The notes under the pieces were generated by a model, which did not search any database, was not told the origin of the DNA, and saw nothing but the letters and a program-made list of their open reading frames with translations. A stretch of 64,000 bases of DNA. Source: Adineta steineri (lineage: Eukaryota > Rotifera > Eurotatoria > Adinetida > Adinetidae). Shown here one piece after another: positions 51,168 through 61,130 of this stretch. Position 1 is the stretch's first letter, and each line of letters starts with the position of its first letter. A program made the translations under genes and the position numbers. Location of the stretch: positions 205,479 to 269,478 of the forward strand of contig CAJNOI010000027.1 in assembly GCA_905250115.1 (NCBI GenBank). The letters are read 5' to 3'.

Positions 51168-52303
51168 ATGGTTCTTTCAACACTAATGTTAATGAATATT
51201 TGTATGTTATCTCTTTATGAAACGGCTTCGGTTAATTTATATCAAGAACAAATAGGTAATTCATAATTTTTTTTACTTAATCATATATATATACAAATTC
51301 TATTTATATTATAGGAAAGCAAGATACTCTTCAGTCAGATTTACTATTTAATTGTTCAGGATTTAAAACTGGCGATGATATTCTACAATCATTTCCATTT
51401 AAAGTTGAACTTAACCCAATCATACGAAGTCCTGAAATAACATATGGGTTATTAGATGACAATAAAAATATTTATTTTTTAAATATTTTTAATGAAATCT
51501 ATTTTCCATCTTCTGGCTTTTGTTTTAAACATTTAAAACAACTTTATGTGCGAAAATCAAGTTTTCAAGACGAAAATAATACAATATCAGGAGAAATCCA
51601 ATACCTTGCACCTACGCTAATCGATCTAGGTATTTATGATACTATCATTACTCATTTGCCATATGAAATAAGTAAATTAGAAAAATTACAAACAATCAAA
51701 TTTTCGAATACTGGCCTGAAGATTCTTCCAGAATTTATTGGTAATCTTTCATCATTACAATTTTTGTCTTTAAGAAATAACATGTTAACATCATTACCAA
51801 CAACTATTCTTAATAATCAGTTATTACGACAAATTGAATTAGGTAATAATCCAAATCTTAATTCCATACAATCACTCAATGGCCATCAATCTGTAAAATA
51901 TATAGAAGCAAATAATTGTTCAATTGAAAATCTTCCTGTTAATTTATTTCAACTAACTGATTTATATATGTCGAATAATAAATTAAAAAATCTTAGAAAT
52001 ATTCAAACGTTAGGTCATGTAACAAATGCTAAAAAATATTTTTATTTTGGTCAGAACCATATTCAATCTATTACACCACAAATTCGGTATGTCAAGAATC
52101 TTTATTTTCTCAATCTTGATGGAAATCAATTGAATAATATGCCATCGAGTATTCTTTATATGAATACACTTCGTTATTTATATATTCAAAACAATCATTT
52201 TGGTAATACTGAATTGGTAACAATTATTTCTAAGTTTAAAACTACAAATCCATCTCTAAAAATATTCTACAAGGATCAAATAACTTCGCGAATAAAGATC
52301 TGA
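51168..52303 (+). CDS. Secreted leucine-rich repeat protein
   Basis: Two exons (51168-51255 and 51315-52303) join to 358 residues. The first exon is a signal peptide (MVLSTLMLMNICMLSLYETASV). A non-repeat N-terminal part with a few Cys (FNCSGF, SSGFCF) precedes about nine LRRs. Readable repeat cores include LEKLQTIKFSNTGLKILP, LSSLQFLSLRNNMLTSLP, QLLRQIELGNNPNLNSI, LTDLYMSNNKLKNL, VKNLYFLNLDGNQLNNMP and LRYLYIQNNHFGN. These match the LxxLxxLxLxxNxLxxLP pattern. There is no membrane anchor after the repeats, so the protein should be extracellular; a binding or recognition role is plausible but the ligand is unknown. Its 3' flank (52310 onward) is the same cassette that follows the jacalin-like gene at 58307. 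Confidence 0.85.
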
Positions 52304-52309
52304 TTAATA

Positions 52310-53628
52310 AACTGATGTTATGATCTTGCTAATGTGATCTATTATTTTATAGCAAATTATTTTAATTTGTTCTGTTTTATACAATTATTTATATTTTATA
52401 TTTTAAAAGATACAAAATAATAAAATGATTCAACATTAAACACAATTCATTTATACTGAGAACAGATCAAGATAGAATTGATTTTATCTTATAATATGTT
52501 TGAAATTAAATTTCAACAGAGTCAATATTTAAATTATTAATATGTAATAAACAATTTTAAATTAATGATGACCTCTTCAAGTCTTTACTCTGCTGAAAAG
52601 TATTTGCAATTCAAATTCCAATATCGACATGAAACAATTGAATCGATGTTCGATTAGTTTGAATATTTGTTCTGCGGATGATTACAACAACTGAAATTAT
52701 TTAATATATAGTTCGTTCTCATATATAAATTATCTATAAGAACAGCATAAGAAGTGAATTAGTTAGAGAATAATAGTGCGCAGGATTATTTACTTTCGTA
52801 ATAAAATAAAGATGTGCAATGATTTGTTTAAATCTTGTTTTTCTTTTGTAATCATTCGAAAATGCTTATATTTATCTTCTATATTATTAGAAGTCGATGA
52901 AATAATGTAATAATTTTGTTATTCTATTAATTTAGATAAATGGACAAAAATATATACTATATATATATTTAATAGAGTTTTATTTCTCTAAAGAAAATGA
53001 AATAGCAGTGATACCTACAGTGAGACAGGAAACACTATGTGTTGTTTATCTAAGAGTAAATGATATGAAATCTCTTCTATCATTGAATGCGTTGTAAAGT
53101 TAATAGAAAATTTTTCGAATGCCTATTATATAATTCATATACCAAAAATAATCGATCAAAAACTTGTCTTAAATTCAAGCCAAGTTAAATTTATTCCAGT
53201 CAACTTGTTTTTCTCAAATTTATATAACAGATCATATTCACATTGCATTCAGTTTATTTTTGAATTATTTCTAGGATATATTTTCGAACTGTGCAATTTA
53301 ATTTATTCTAAAGCATGAATTTTAAATGTATGAATAGGTTAAAAAAAAGAACTTGAATAGACGACTAATTTCATATATGTATAAATAGTCATCGAGCTCC
53401 ATGGCAAGAAGGATATAAACGAATGCGCTGAATATGGAGATCAAAAAGATTCAAATCTCATACCGATCTACTAAGTAAAGAGTTTATGTGGATACTGACC
53501 CATAGTACAGCTGACTCGGTAGCGTGTGTCAACAAAGAAGAATTATTGCATTTTGCCCAATATCCAGAATATTACTAACATAACTGACAATCATTTACTA
53601 CAATATCGGATGTAGGTCACGCTGACAA
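52310..53628. repeat. Downstream cassette Y, copy 1 (partner 59440-60608)
   Basis: Begins right after the LRR stop codon and matches the sequence right after the jacalin-like gene. Shared segments in order: TTAATTTGTTCTGTTTTA, AGATACAAAATAATAAAA, GGTTCGATTAGTTTGAAT-type (CGATGTTCGATTAGTTTG), AATAATAGTGCGCAGGAT, GAGTTTTATTTCTCTAAAG, ATACCAAAAATAATCGATC, GTAGGTCACGCTGACAA at the end. Similarity is high (about 90% by eye in many lines), higher than for blocks W and X. No long frame. Confidence 0.75.
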
Positions 53629-53770
53629 CTAGAAGGTATTCGAGTTGTACTCGACTACGAAATGCGATGCGAATAGCAGAATTTCGAAATAACGATTTTA
53701 ACATTTTCACAATATTATCTAGATGATTCATTATCTATTGTCAGCTGCACTGTCAGCTGTAAAACAGTTG

Positions 53771-54805
53771 TTAACCCTTTACGACCGACGGTCCCTTCCA
53801 GAGGACATTACAAAAAGGAATTTAAAAAAATATAACGGCACTCAGTTCCAACAACGGATGGTTTTTCAGATTAAGGTAGTTTGATAGTCTATTGGCTAGC
53901 AAACCAAACCTTTTAAACTAACATCTAAAAAAAATAGTTAAATTTTTAAAACTCAGATTTTTTTACAGTCAGCAATTTTTTTTGAAGATATAGTCTATTG
54001 GTGGATACGATACGCATCTTTCTGTTTGTCAGTTTTATCGATCAGTACTGTTACCGAGTATCTTATGAGACCAGGCTTTAAATTTTAACATGATTTGTCG
54101 GTGAGATATGGTGCTCAAAAAGATATGTCCCTTGGAAGGGACATTCGGCTGTAACGGCATGAAATACTGTATCAATGTAGAGGGTGTGGATGAGTGTGAG
54201 TGTGGCGTTTGTGGTTATATGTGGGTGTGGGTGTATGTGAGAGTGTAGCTGTGAGTATGGCTGCTCTCTTTCGATCAACAAGGGACACCCATACCCGCAT
54301 CACCACCGACATCCACACCCACACCCGACATCCACGTACACACCGCACCACACTCTAGTCATATTCTTACCCACACCTACTGTATAAAATCTAAGGTTCA
54401 TTTATGTCTCAGTTTAAGTCGAGACTGTTCTACAAAATTTCATGCTCAGAAATAGTTAAATATTGTATATTGAACTGATGAATATTTCTTTGCACAAAAT
54501 GTATTTTCTTCTTTGTTATATAGAAAAAAAGTATTAAAATATGTGTATGTTGAACAATCTATTATGATAAGAGTAAAATAAATAGAATTACTTATATAGA
54601 CAGAATCTGTTTCGGTTAAAAAAATTAATAAATTTATGCCGTTAAGGCCGAATGTCCCTTCCAAGGGACATAGCGTATCTCTTAAAGAAAAATAAACTAA
54701 TTTTTTTCACCGGTAGTATGAGCATACGGAGGGTCCATAACCTCTATTCTTCTCATCAGCTTCACCCTGTGATAAAAAAAAAGTCCCTCGGTCGTAAAGG
54801 GTTAA
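53771..54805. mobile_element. piggyBac-like MITE with TTAA ends, 1035 bp
   Basis: Bounded by TTAA at 53771-53774 and 54802-54805, the piggyBac target site. Terminal inverted repeats read CCCTTTACGACCGA from both sides (left 53775-53788, right complement of 54788-54801). They continue with an imperfect GG(T)CCC. Subterminal palindromes of GTCCCTTCC/GGAAGGGAC type recur near 53791, 54128 and 54651. The interior has a GT-rich tract on one strand (about 54178-54250, including TGTGGGTGTGGG) and a complementary CA-rich tract (about 54290-54375). There is no transposase frame. It lies inside the 53629-55235 element, so it is the younger insertion. Confidence 0.8.
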
Positions 54806-55058
54806 AGAAAAATGGCGCCTAACTTTTACTTTTACTTTTCGTTTTAATTATCTCGAAATTTGAAAAAGTCAAAATCGTGTTTTTGTGACGCTTCCTGTAG
54901 ACGAACTAAACGTCTTGTTGAAAATCGGAAAACGAATGATATCAGTTCGATCTCGATATTTTATTCTTGCGTTTAAACGAGTATTTTCTGATGTTCCATT
55001 GCTGAGAAAATGGTGACACAAAATGACCATTTTGATGCGTACGTCGAGAAAGAAAGAA

Positions 55059-55228
55059 AAAAAGCAAGAAAACTCGCGCAGGACTACATAAATGCTTCTG
55101 CTATTCGCATCGCATTAAAAAGCAAGAAAACTCGCGCAGGACTACATAAATGCTTCTGCTATTCGCATCGCATTAAAAAGAAAACTCGCCGACAACTACA
55201 TAAATGCTTCTGCTATTCGCATCGCATT
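55059..55228. repeat. 58-bp tandem repeat, three units
   Basis: Units at 55059-55116, 55117-55174 and 55175-55228 (last one 54 bp, with a 4-bp deletion and changes in CTCGC.GGACTACA). Each unit ends in the 21-bp sequence that forms the inverted end of the surrounding element (..CTGCTATTCGCATCGCATT). The element end is thus present three times on the right and once on the left. Confidence 0.85.
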
Positions 55229-55235
55229 AAAGATG

Positions 55236-55640
55236 CATAAACACAATGCATTCTTCCCACTCTCTCCTTGTGGATATTTTAACTCGTACCATAGATATAA
55301 CATAACCACTCTTTTTCTTGTTCTTTTTTATCATTATGCTTCTGTCCTGTTGTTTTTTTATCTTTTCTCTCTCTCTCTTCCCTTCTTTTATAATCAATGA
55401 ACACCAAATAAGTACTAACAATCGTTCCTCTGGAACCAACATGGTCAAAGGGAAGAACCAAGTTAATAAAAAAATTGCTTTAAATTTTATAAAACTTATG
55501 ACTATATATTATTATAGTTACCGACAAAGTTTCATTTTCAGTTTTACCTATATTAAATATCCATTTGATAATTATTATAGTATACATGTGATGAAATATC
55601 TGAAAAAACTTGCTAAGTCTTTCGATGGCTATCATTTGTC
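55236..55640. repeat. Downstream cassette Z, copy 1 (partner 60725-61130)
   Basis: Close direct copy of 60725-61130: AATGCATTCTT.CCACTCTCTCCT, CTTTTTCTTGTTCTTTTTT, CATTATGCTTCTGTCCTG, ACTAACAATCGTTCCTCT, GGTCAAAGGGAAGAACCAAG. A minus-strand frame beginning MVLPFDHVGSRGTIVSTYL is present in both copies (61 and about 90 codons), differing by few residues. It could be coincidence of a recent duplication, or a remnant of a real frame. Confidence 0.75.
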
Positions 55641-55649
55641 AGTTCGAAA

Positions 55650-57228
55650 AGACATTTTCTATCGATTATGACAATAGGTTTTGAGACAAAAATACTTAAT
55701 TTACTCATTATTACCTCTACTTATTCGGTTTTTTTCTTATTTTATCTTTCTTTTAGGTTCTGGTTCTACAAAATCGAATATCACAGCTACATATAAGGGT
55801 TTAAGTGATATACCTTTTTCAAATCAAATGTGTTAATTTAACGTTGAAAACTAACATCTTCAAACATTCTTTTTAATTTTTCTGAATCTCTATTGCTACT
55901 TTTATGACCATGATAAATCCTAAATAAAATTATTCTACTAACATTCTCACTTTTACAATCTTCATATTTTGATCTTGTTTTTAAATAAAAATTTATCAAT
56001 TAAAAATCAACATGAGAGCAATTTTTTCTTTCATATATTGAGTCCACTATAATGATTGTTGGAGTTATTTCTGCATCCATTCTAAAAACCAAATACATGT
56101 CATTATTGGTTATATAACTTAAATTTTTCATAATATCAGATGTATTATCATTAAACTAAATCCTTTAAATATTGTCTTTGTCACTGAAACATAAACAATT
56201 ATATCCCCCTAGCTAAAATACATGACACATCTTGTCTTTTGAATTATTTCTTTTTAACTCATTCACTTGATTTTATATTTATATCAAAGATGCATTTTTT
56301 ATTAATTGACTAACTCAAAACAGGGTGTGGTATTCTATTTCATCCATACTTCACCCACATCCTTTTGCATTCTGTTTATGAATCTTTGAATACCAATCCA
56401 TAAGTCTGCTAACCAAACATTAATTAGCATAAGAAACTCAATGAAAATTTTAATACAAAATAACAATTAATTCAAATAGTCAATGCTCTGACGCTGATCA
56501 TGATTATGATTGAAGTACACGTGTACAACACATTCATCAATATCATCAAAATTGTTTTTTGTGCTTGAGATAGTGTTGTTTTATGGAAAACCCCATCACC
56601 ATCAAGACATTCTGTCGTATGAATAAAAGATGATATTAATAATAAAACAACTATTTTAACAGTTCTTGTTTCTGCAAAACTCTCTTTTGATTTAATACAC
56701 TCAATTTATTCTTAATTTATAAAATAAAATAAAATGCATATATAGATATATTGTAGCTGATGATAGATAACAAATTATACATATAATTACAAGAATCAAT
56801 AAATACTACTCTTCAGAGTTGACTTGATATCCATTCATAACATTCTCATTATAATGTCTACTCTTTCAATCGATATATAATATTTTTTGTTGTACTGATA
56901 GAAAAATGAACTGAATGAAATAAAAAATATTTCGTATAGAATTGTAAACATGATTATGTGTTTGAAAGATGATTTCTCATATAATATATTTCTCGATCTT
57001 CATTTTTTCTATCAAAAGATACTAAAGGATAGCTGCTTTTCTTCTCTTTCAAAGCGTGTGTAACCCATTCTTATGACATTTTGTAAATATTAAAGTCGTG
57101 ATAGAATGAATGAAAAAGACATTTTTTCCTTCGCATCAATGGTTATATATAATAAAGATATCAAACGCTTACAAATTCTTAAAATCTAATTGTATAGGTT
57201 AAACAAATTTCTAGCTAATACATATAAT
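55650..57228. repeat. Duplicate block X, copy 2
   Basis: Partner of 46830-48476, same orientation. It follows directly on block Z copy 1, whereas Z copy 2 continues into block W. The same Z sequence is therefore joined to two different downstream blocks. Non-coding. Confidence 0.75.
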
Positions 57229-57500
57229 GATGACTGATACAAAATCTAGCAAACGTCTGCTATTTTTGTATATTAATGATAAATAATCAAAAGTTCTTAT
57301 ACTACTTTACAAATCGCCTAATATGTGTGCTATCTACAAACATTTTATAAATGCCTTTTCTATATTTATGTGTTCTGAATGAATACTAGTGATACCTATA
57401 TGAAGAAACCAATAGACAAAATAATAGTTTGCAAGATTTTCAATCAATTTGATTTTACATGTAGTTTGTTATTCATTCGTTCTTTTCTTCTTGATATTTC
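57229..57500. repeat. Block V, partner of inverted copy at 43262-43530
   Basis: Matches the minus strand of 43262-43530 over nearly its full length. Non-coding. Confidence 0.65.
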
Positions 57501-57507
57501 ATTAAAG

Positions 57508-58075
57508 GGGCGTTACTTTATCTTTACTTTATTTTTTATTATGAAGTAAAATAGCGATTAAATTTTTTTTTACTTTATTATTCATTATAAAGTAATATAA
57601 AGATAAAGGTTTTTTTTCACTTTATTCTTTACTGTAAAGAAAAATAAAGATAAGATTCTTTTTCAACTTTATTCTTTAACGTAAATAAAGTTAGCACCAT
57701 ATTCGAGTGTTTTTTGTCCGGATTCGCCAAACAACGTGTGCTGGCTCTACAAATGAATGTATTAGATGCAGGGTTTAATTATCTATCGAACGGTGTAAGT
57801 CTTGGTGGGGGTCACCGTGCAAAAAACGGAGTTTCTCACCGATTTTTTGTACATGAAAATTTTATATTCCTTGTGCTGTGTCTAAAAATATATTATTATC
57901 TACAAAAAATCGGTAAAAAACTCCGTTTTTTGCACGGTGACCTCTACCAAAATTGGTACCATTCGACAGAGAATTCAAATCTGAATAGAACACAACCATT
58001 TATGGAGCCAGTACAAGTTTTTAGGCGAGTTCGAACAAAAAATACTCGAATTTGATGCTAACTTTACTCACGCCA
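57508..58075. mobile_element. Foldback element with long inverted arms
   Basis: The core 57680-58075 is a large hairpin: AAAGTTAGCACCATATTCG then TTTTTTGTCCGGATTCGCC (57686-57728) is matched on the other strand by GGCGAGTTCGAACAAAAAAT (58023 on) through GCTAACTTTAC. Inner arms GGTCACCGTGCAAAAAACG and CGTTTTTTGCACGGTGACC (about 57812, 57922) pair perfectly. The left flank 57508-57680 has several AAAGTAAA/TTTACTTT motifs and an end (GGGGCGTTACTTTATC) related to the small MITE at 45421. No real coding frame; an apparent 113-codon ORF is just the hairpin read through. Confidence 0.75.
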
Positions 58076-58306
58076 TTTTAACCCAGCAGCCCTGACCCAC
58101 AACCTCAATTATGGGTGAGCAGGCTGAGCCACTACTCATGCCCTATCTAGGTTACGCTACTGTTTTGTAACAAATCATTAAAAAAAAACTACGTCGTTAA
58201 TAAATAATATTTTTTACAATTTACATTATTCTGATAATATCTGAATATAGAATACAAACAACGTTAACAATCAAGGTTGTCAGATCAATCACCTCAACCA
58301 GCAGAA
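58076..58306. other. Spacer upstream of the jacalin-like gene
   Basis: Begins with a GC-richer patch (CCAGCAGCCCTGACCCACA and CTCATGCCCTATCTAGG, about 58085-58150) of unknown origin, perhaps another repeat remnant. In-frame codons upstream of the gene's ATG are open back to 58268 (reading QSRLSDQSPQPAE), so a further 5' exon may exist. Confidence 0.45.
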
Positions 58307-59385
58307 ATGCTACCATTACATGATCAAGTAGTTCAAGATCAAGAAGAAGATAAAAGTGTTTCACAAACTTGTAAGCTAATTCTAAGTAGTCATTTGAGAT
58401 TTATTTCCATTCTATTATATATACATAGTTTTACAACAGATAAATAATGATGGTAATTATCAAAACATTGTCAATAGTAATAATACAAATATTAATCCAT
58501 TAATAATCACTATTGAAAATAAAAATCTTTTATCTTCAAAATCGAAAGAAATTCAACCATCTTTTCATGAGTCATTTCGAATAAATAAACAATCCCTAAT
58601 TATTATTATTTTACCAATTCTTATATTTGGAATATTAATGTTAATTTCGATTATTAAAATTACTGATGTTTATAAATCAGATTTAAAAATAAAATATGAT
58701 TATATGTTAGAAGAACAAAAGAAAAATAACAAAACAATTCAATCATTAAATGAAACTATATTAGAAAAAAATCAACAACTTCAACAAGTCAACGATCAAT
58801 TGACACTACTAAACAAAAAGAAATGTAAGATAAGAAAAATGATTTAGTAGTTAAAATTCTTATTAAATTATTTTAGATAATTCATTAGTTATTGAAGGTC
58901 GTGAATTTGGTAGTGCACATGGTACTCATTTTGATGATTCATTACATCCGCATTTTACAAGTTCACATTATCTAAATGGAATAATTGCTCGTGATAATGA
59001 TGATGACTTAGAATCCTATCAATTTTATTATCCATCTTCGTCTGATAATCAAGATATGTTCATATCAGAGAGGCATGGAAAGCAAAATTCATCTTTTAAA
59101 AAAGATTTTCAATTTGAAAATTATGAAAAAATACAACGAGTTGAAGGACAATACTTGAATAAAACCATTGCTTTTTCAAACGGTACAAACTTAACATTGC
59201 CAATAATAACAGGACTTCAATTTTACACAACAAAAGAACATGCTAGTCCATCATATGCTGGTGAAGAAGGAGAAATGTTTGAGGAAGAATATGAGGAATA
59301 TACATTATGGTATGTCACTGGAAGATCAGATCAATATATTTATCAATTACAATTCTATTGGTATCGAACATCAGACATTGATTAG
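58307..59385 (+). CDS. Type II membrane protein with coiled-coil stalk and jacalin-like C-terminal domain
   Basis: Three exons (58307-58370, 58429-58824, 58877-59385) join to 322 residues from the ATG at 58307; the frame is open back to 58268 so an upstream exon is possible. No N-terminal signal. A cytosolic about 80-residue Asn/Ser/Gln-rich part is followed by one membrane segment (SLIIIILPILIFGILMLISI, about residues 80-105), then a Lys/Gln-rich coiled coil (EEQKKNNKTIQSLNETILEKNQQLQQVNDQLTLL, a heptad pattern over 45 residues). The ectodomain resembles a jacalin/ZG16 beta-prism lectin: EGREFGSAHGTHFDDSL, ITGLQFYTTKEH, and the closing WYVTGRSDQYIYQLQFYWYR (typical xGxSGxxIDxLxFxxx). Likely a cell-surface glycan-binding protein; sugar specificity unknown. 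Confidence 0.75.
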
Positions 59386-59439
59386 AGTTATTCTATTCAT
59401 GTATATACACTTCTTCATAAAATAGTTGTTCGGCAATTC

Positions 59440-60608
59440 AGTAAAGTAAACAGTTATTGTATAAATCATTGAAAATAGATTATGTTAATTTGTTCTGTTT
59501 TAAACAATTATTTATATTTTATTCTTTAAAAGATACAAAATAATAAAACCATGCAATATTAAACACAATTCATATATACTAAGAACAAATCAAGATAGAA
59601 TGTGATAAACAATCTAAATTAATAATGATCTTTTCAAGTCTTTACTCTGTTCAAAAAGTATTTGCAATTCAAATTACAATATCGATATGAAACAATTGAA
59701 TCGATGTTCGATTAGTTTGAATATTTGTTCTGCGGATGATTACAACAGTTTAAATTATTTAATATATAGTTCGTTTCCATACATAAATGATCTATAAGAA
59801 CAGCATAAGAGTTGAATCAGTTAGAGAATAATAGTGCGCAGGATCATTTACTTTCATAATAAAATAAATATGTGCAATGATTTGTTAAAATCTTGTTTTT
59901 CTTTTGTAATCACTCAAAAATGCTTATATTTATCTTCTATATTATTGGAAGTCGATAATATAGTGTAATAATTTTCTTATTCTATTAACTTAGATAAACG
60001 GACAAAAATATATAATTTATATATGTAATAGAGTTTTATTTCTCTAAAGAAAATGAAATAACAATAATACATATAGTAAGAGAGGAAACACTATGTGCTG
60101 TTTATCTAAGAGTAAATAATATGAAATCTCTTCTAGCATTGAATGCGATGTAAAGTTAAAAGAAAATTTTTCGAATGCTTTTTATATAATTCATATACCA
60201 AAAATAATCGATCAAAAACTTGTCTTAAATTCAAGCCAAGTTAAATTTATTGTAGTTAACTTGTTTTTCTCAAATTTATATAACAGATCATATTCACATT
60301 GCATTCAGTTTATTTTTGAATTATTTCTAAGATATATTTTCGAACTGTGCAATTAAATTTATTCTTAAGAATGAATTTTAAATGTATGAATAGGTTAAAA
60401 GAATTGGTTGTATATGGAAATCAAGAAGATTCAAATCTCATACCGATGTACTAGGTACAGCGTTTATGTAGATACTGACGCATAGTACAGCTGACTCGAT
60501 AGCATGTATTAACAAAAAAGAATTACTGCATTTTGCTCAATATTCAGAATATTACTAACATAACTGACAACAATCTACTGCAATATCGCATGTAGGTCAC
60601 GCTGACAA
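59440..60608. repeat. Downstream cassette Y, copy 2
   Basis: Partner of 52310-53628. Starts about 55 bp after the jacalin-like stop codon. Ends at GTAGGTCACGCTGACAA, exactly where copy 1 is interrupted by the 1.6-kb element. Here it continues through about 115 bp of GA-rich sequence (60609-60724) into Z copy 2. Confidence 0.75.
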
Positions 60609-60724
60609 AAAAAGACGAGCAAGAGAGAAAGAGAGAGGAGAATGTAAAATAATAAAGATATACACAAAACAAAAAGAATTAAAAATAGAAGGACATAAGA
60701 GAAGAAAGAGAGCAAGATAAAAAA

Positions 60725-61130
60725 TGAATAAATAAAATGCATTCTTTCCACTCTCTCCTCGTATATATTTTAACTCGTACAATAGATATTACGTTATCAC
60801 TCTTTTTCTTGTTCTTTTTTATCATTATGCTTCTGTCCTGTTGTTTTTTTATCTTTTCTCTTTCTCTCTCTTCTCTTCTTTTATAATCAATGAACACCAA
60901 ATAAGTACTAACAATCGTTCCTCTAGGACCGACATGGTCAAAGGGAAGAACCAAGTTAATAAAAAAACTGCTTTAAATTTCATAAAAACTTATGACTATA
61001 CATCATTATACTTACTGAAAAAGTTTCATTTTCAGTTTTACCTATATTAAATATCCATTTGATAATTATCATAGTATACATGCGATGAAATATCTGACAA
61101 AACTTGCGAAGTCTTTCGATGGCTATCATT
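60725..61130. repeat. Downstream cassette Z, copy 2
   Basis: Partner of 55236-55640. It runs into block W copy 2 (overlapping from about 61000), whereas copy 1 runs into block X. Contains the second version of the minus-strand frame starting MVLPFDHVGPRGTIVSTYL. Confidence 0.75.

Larger units (their letters stand above)
53629..55235. mobile_element. Insertion of about 1.6 kb with inverted 21-bp ends, interrupting cassette Y/Z copy 1
   Basis: The partner locus runs almost directly from GTAGGTCACGCTGACAA (60608) to the Z block (about 60725), whereas here about 1.6 kb intervenes. Close to its left end is AATGCGATGCGAATAGCA (53660 on, 21 bp to 53680), and the exact complement of all 21 bp recurs at the right end (55208-55228). 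The left end starts GGTATTCGAGTTGTACTCG. A related, inverted and diverged segment of its right part (about 54890-55020) is found at the window's right edge (63830-64000). No transposase is recognised. A piggyBac-like MITE is nested inside. Confidence 0.6.

Noticed and set aside
55059-55228. CRISPR-like direct repeats
   Set aside because: Only three contiguous units without spacers, in a eukaryotic genome, and the unit end equals a transposon terminus.
55010-55240. 76-codon ORF with repeated HKCFCYSHRIK
   Set aside because: It is the 58-bp tandem repeat of a transposon end read in frame, with no independent coding signal.
57714-58055. 113-codon plus-strand ORF (starts MSGFAKQRVLAL)
   Set aside because: It runs through both arms of the foldback element; the codons on the two sides are complements of each other, so it is not a gene.
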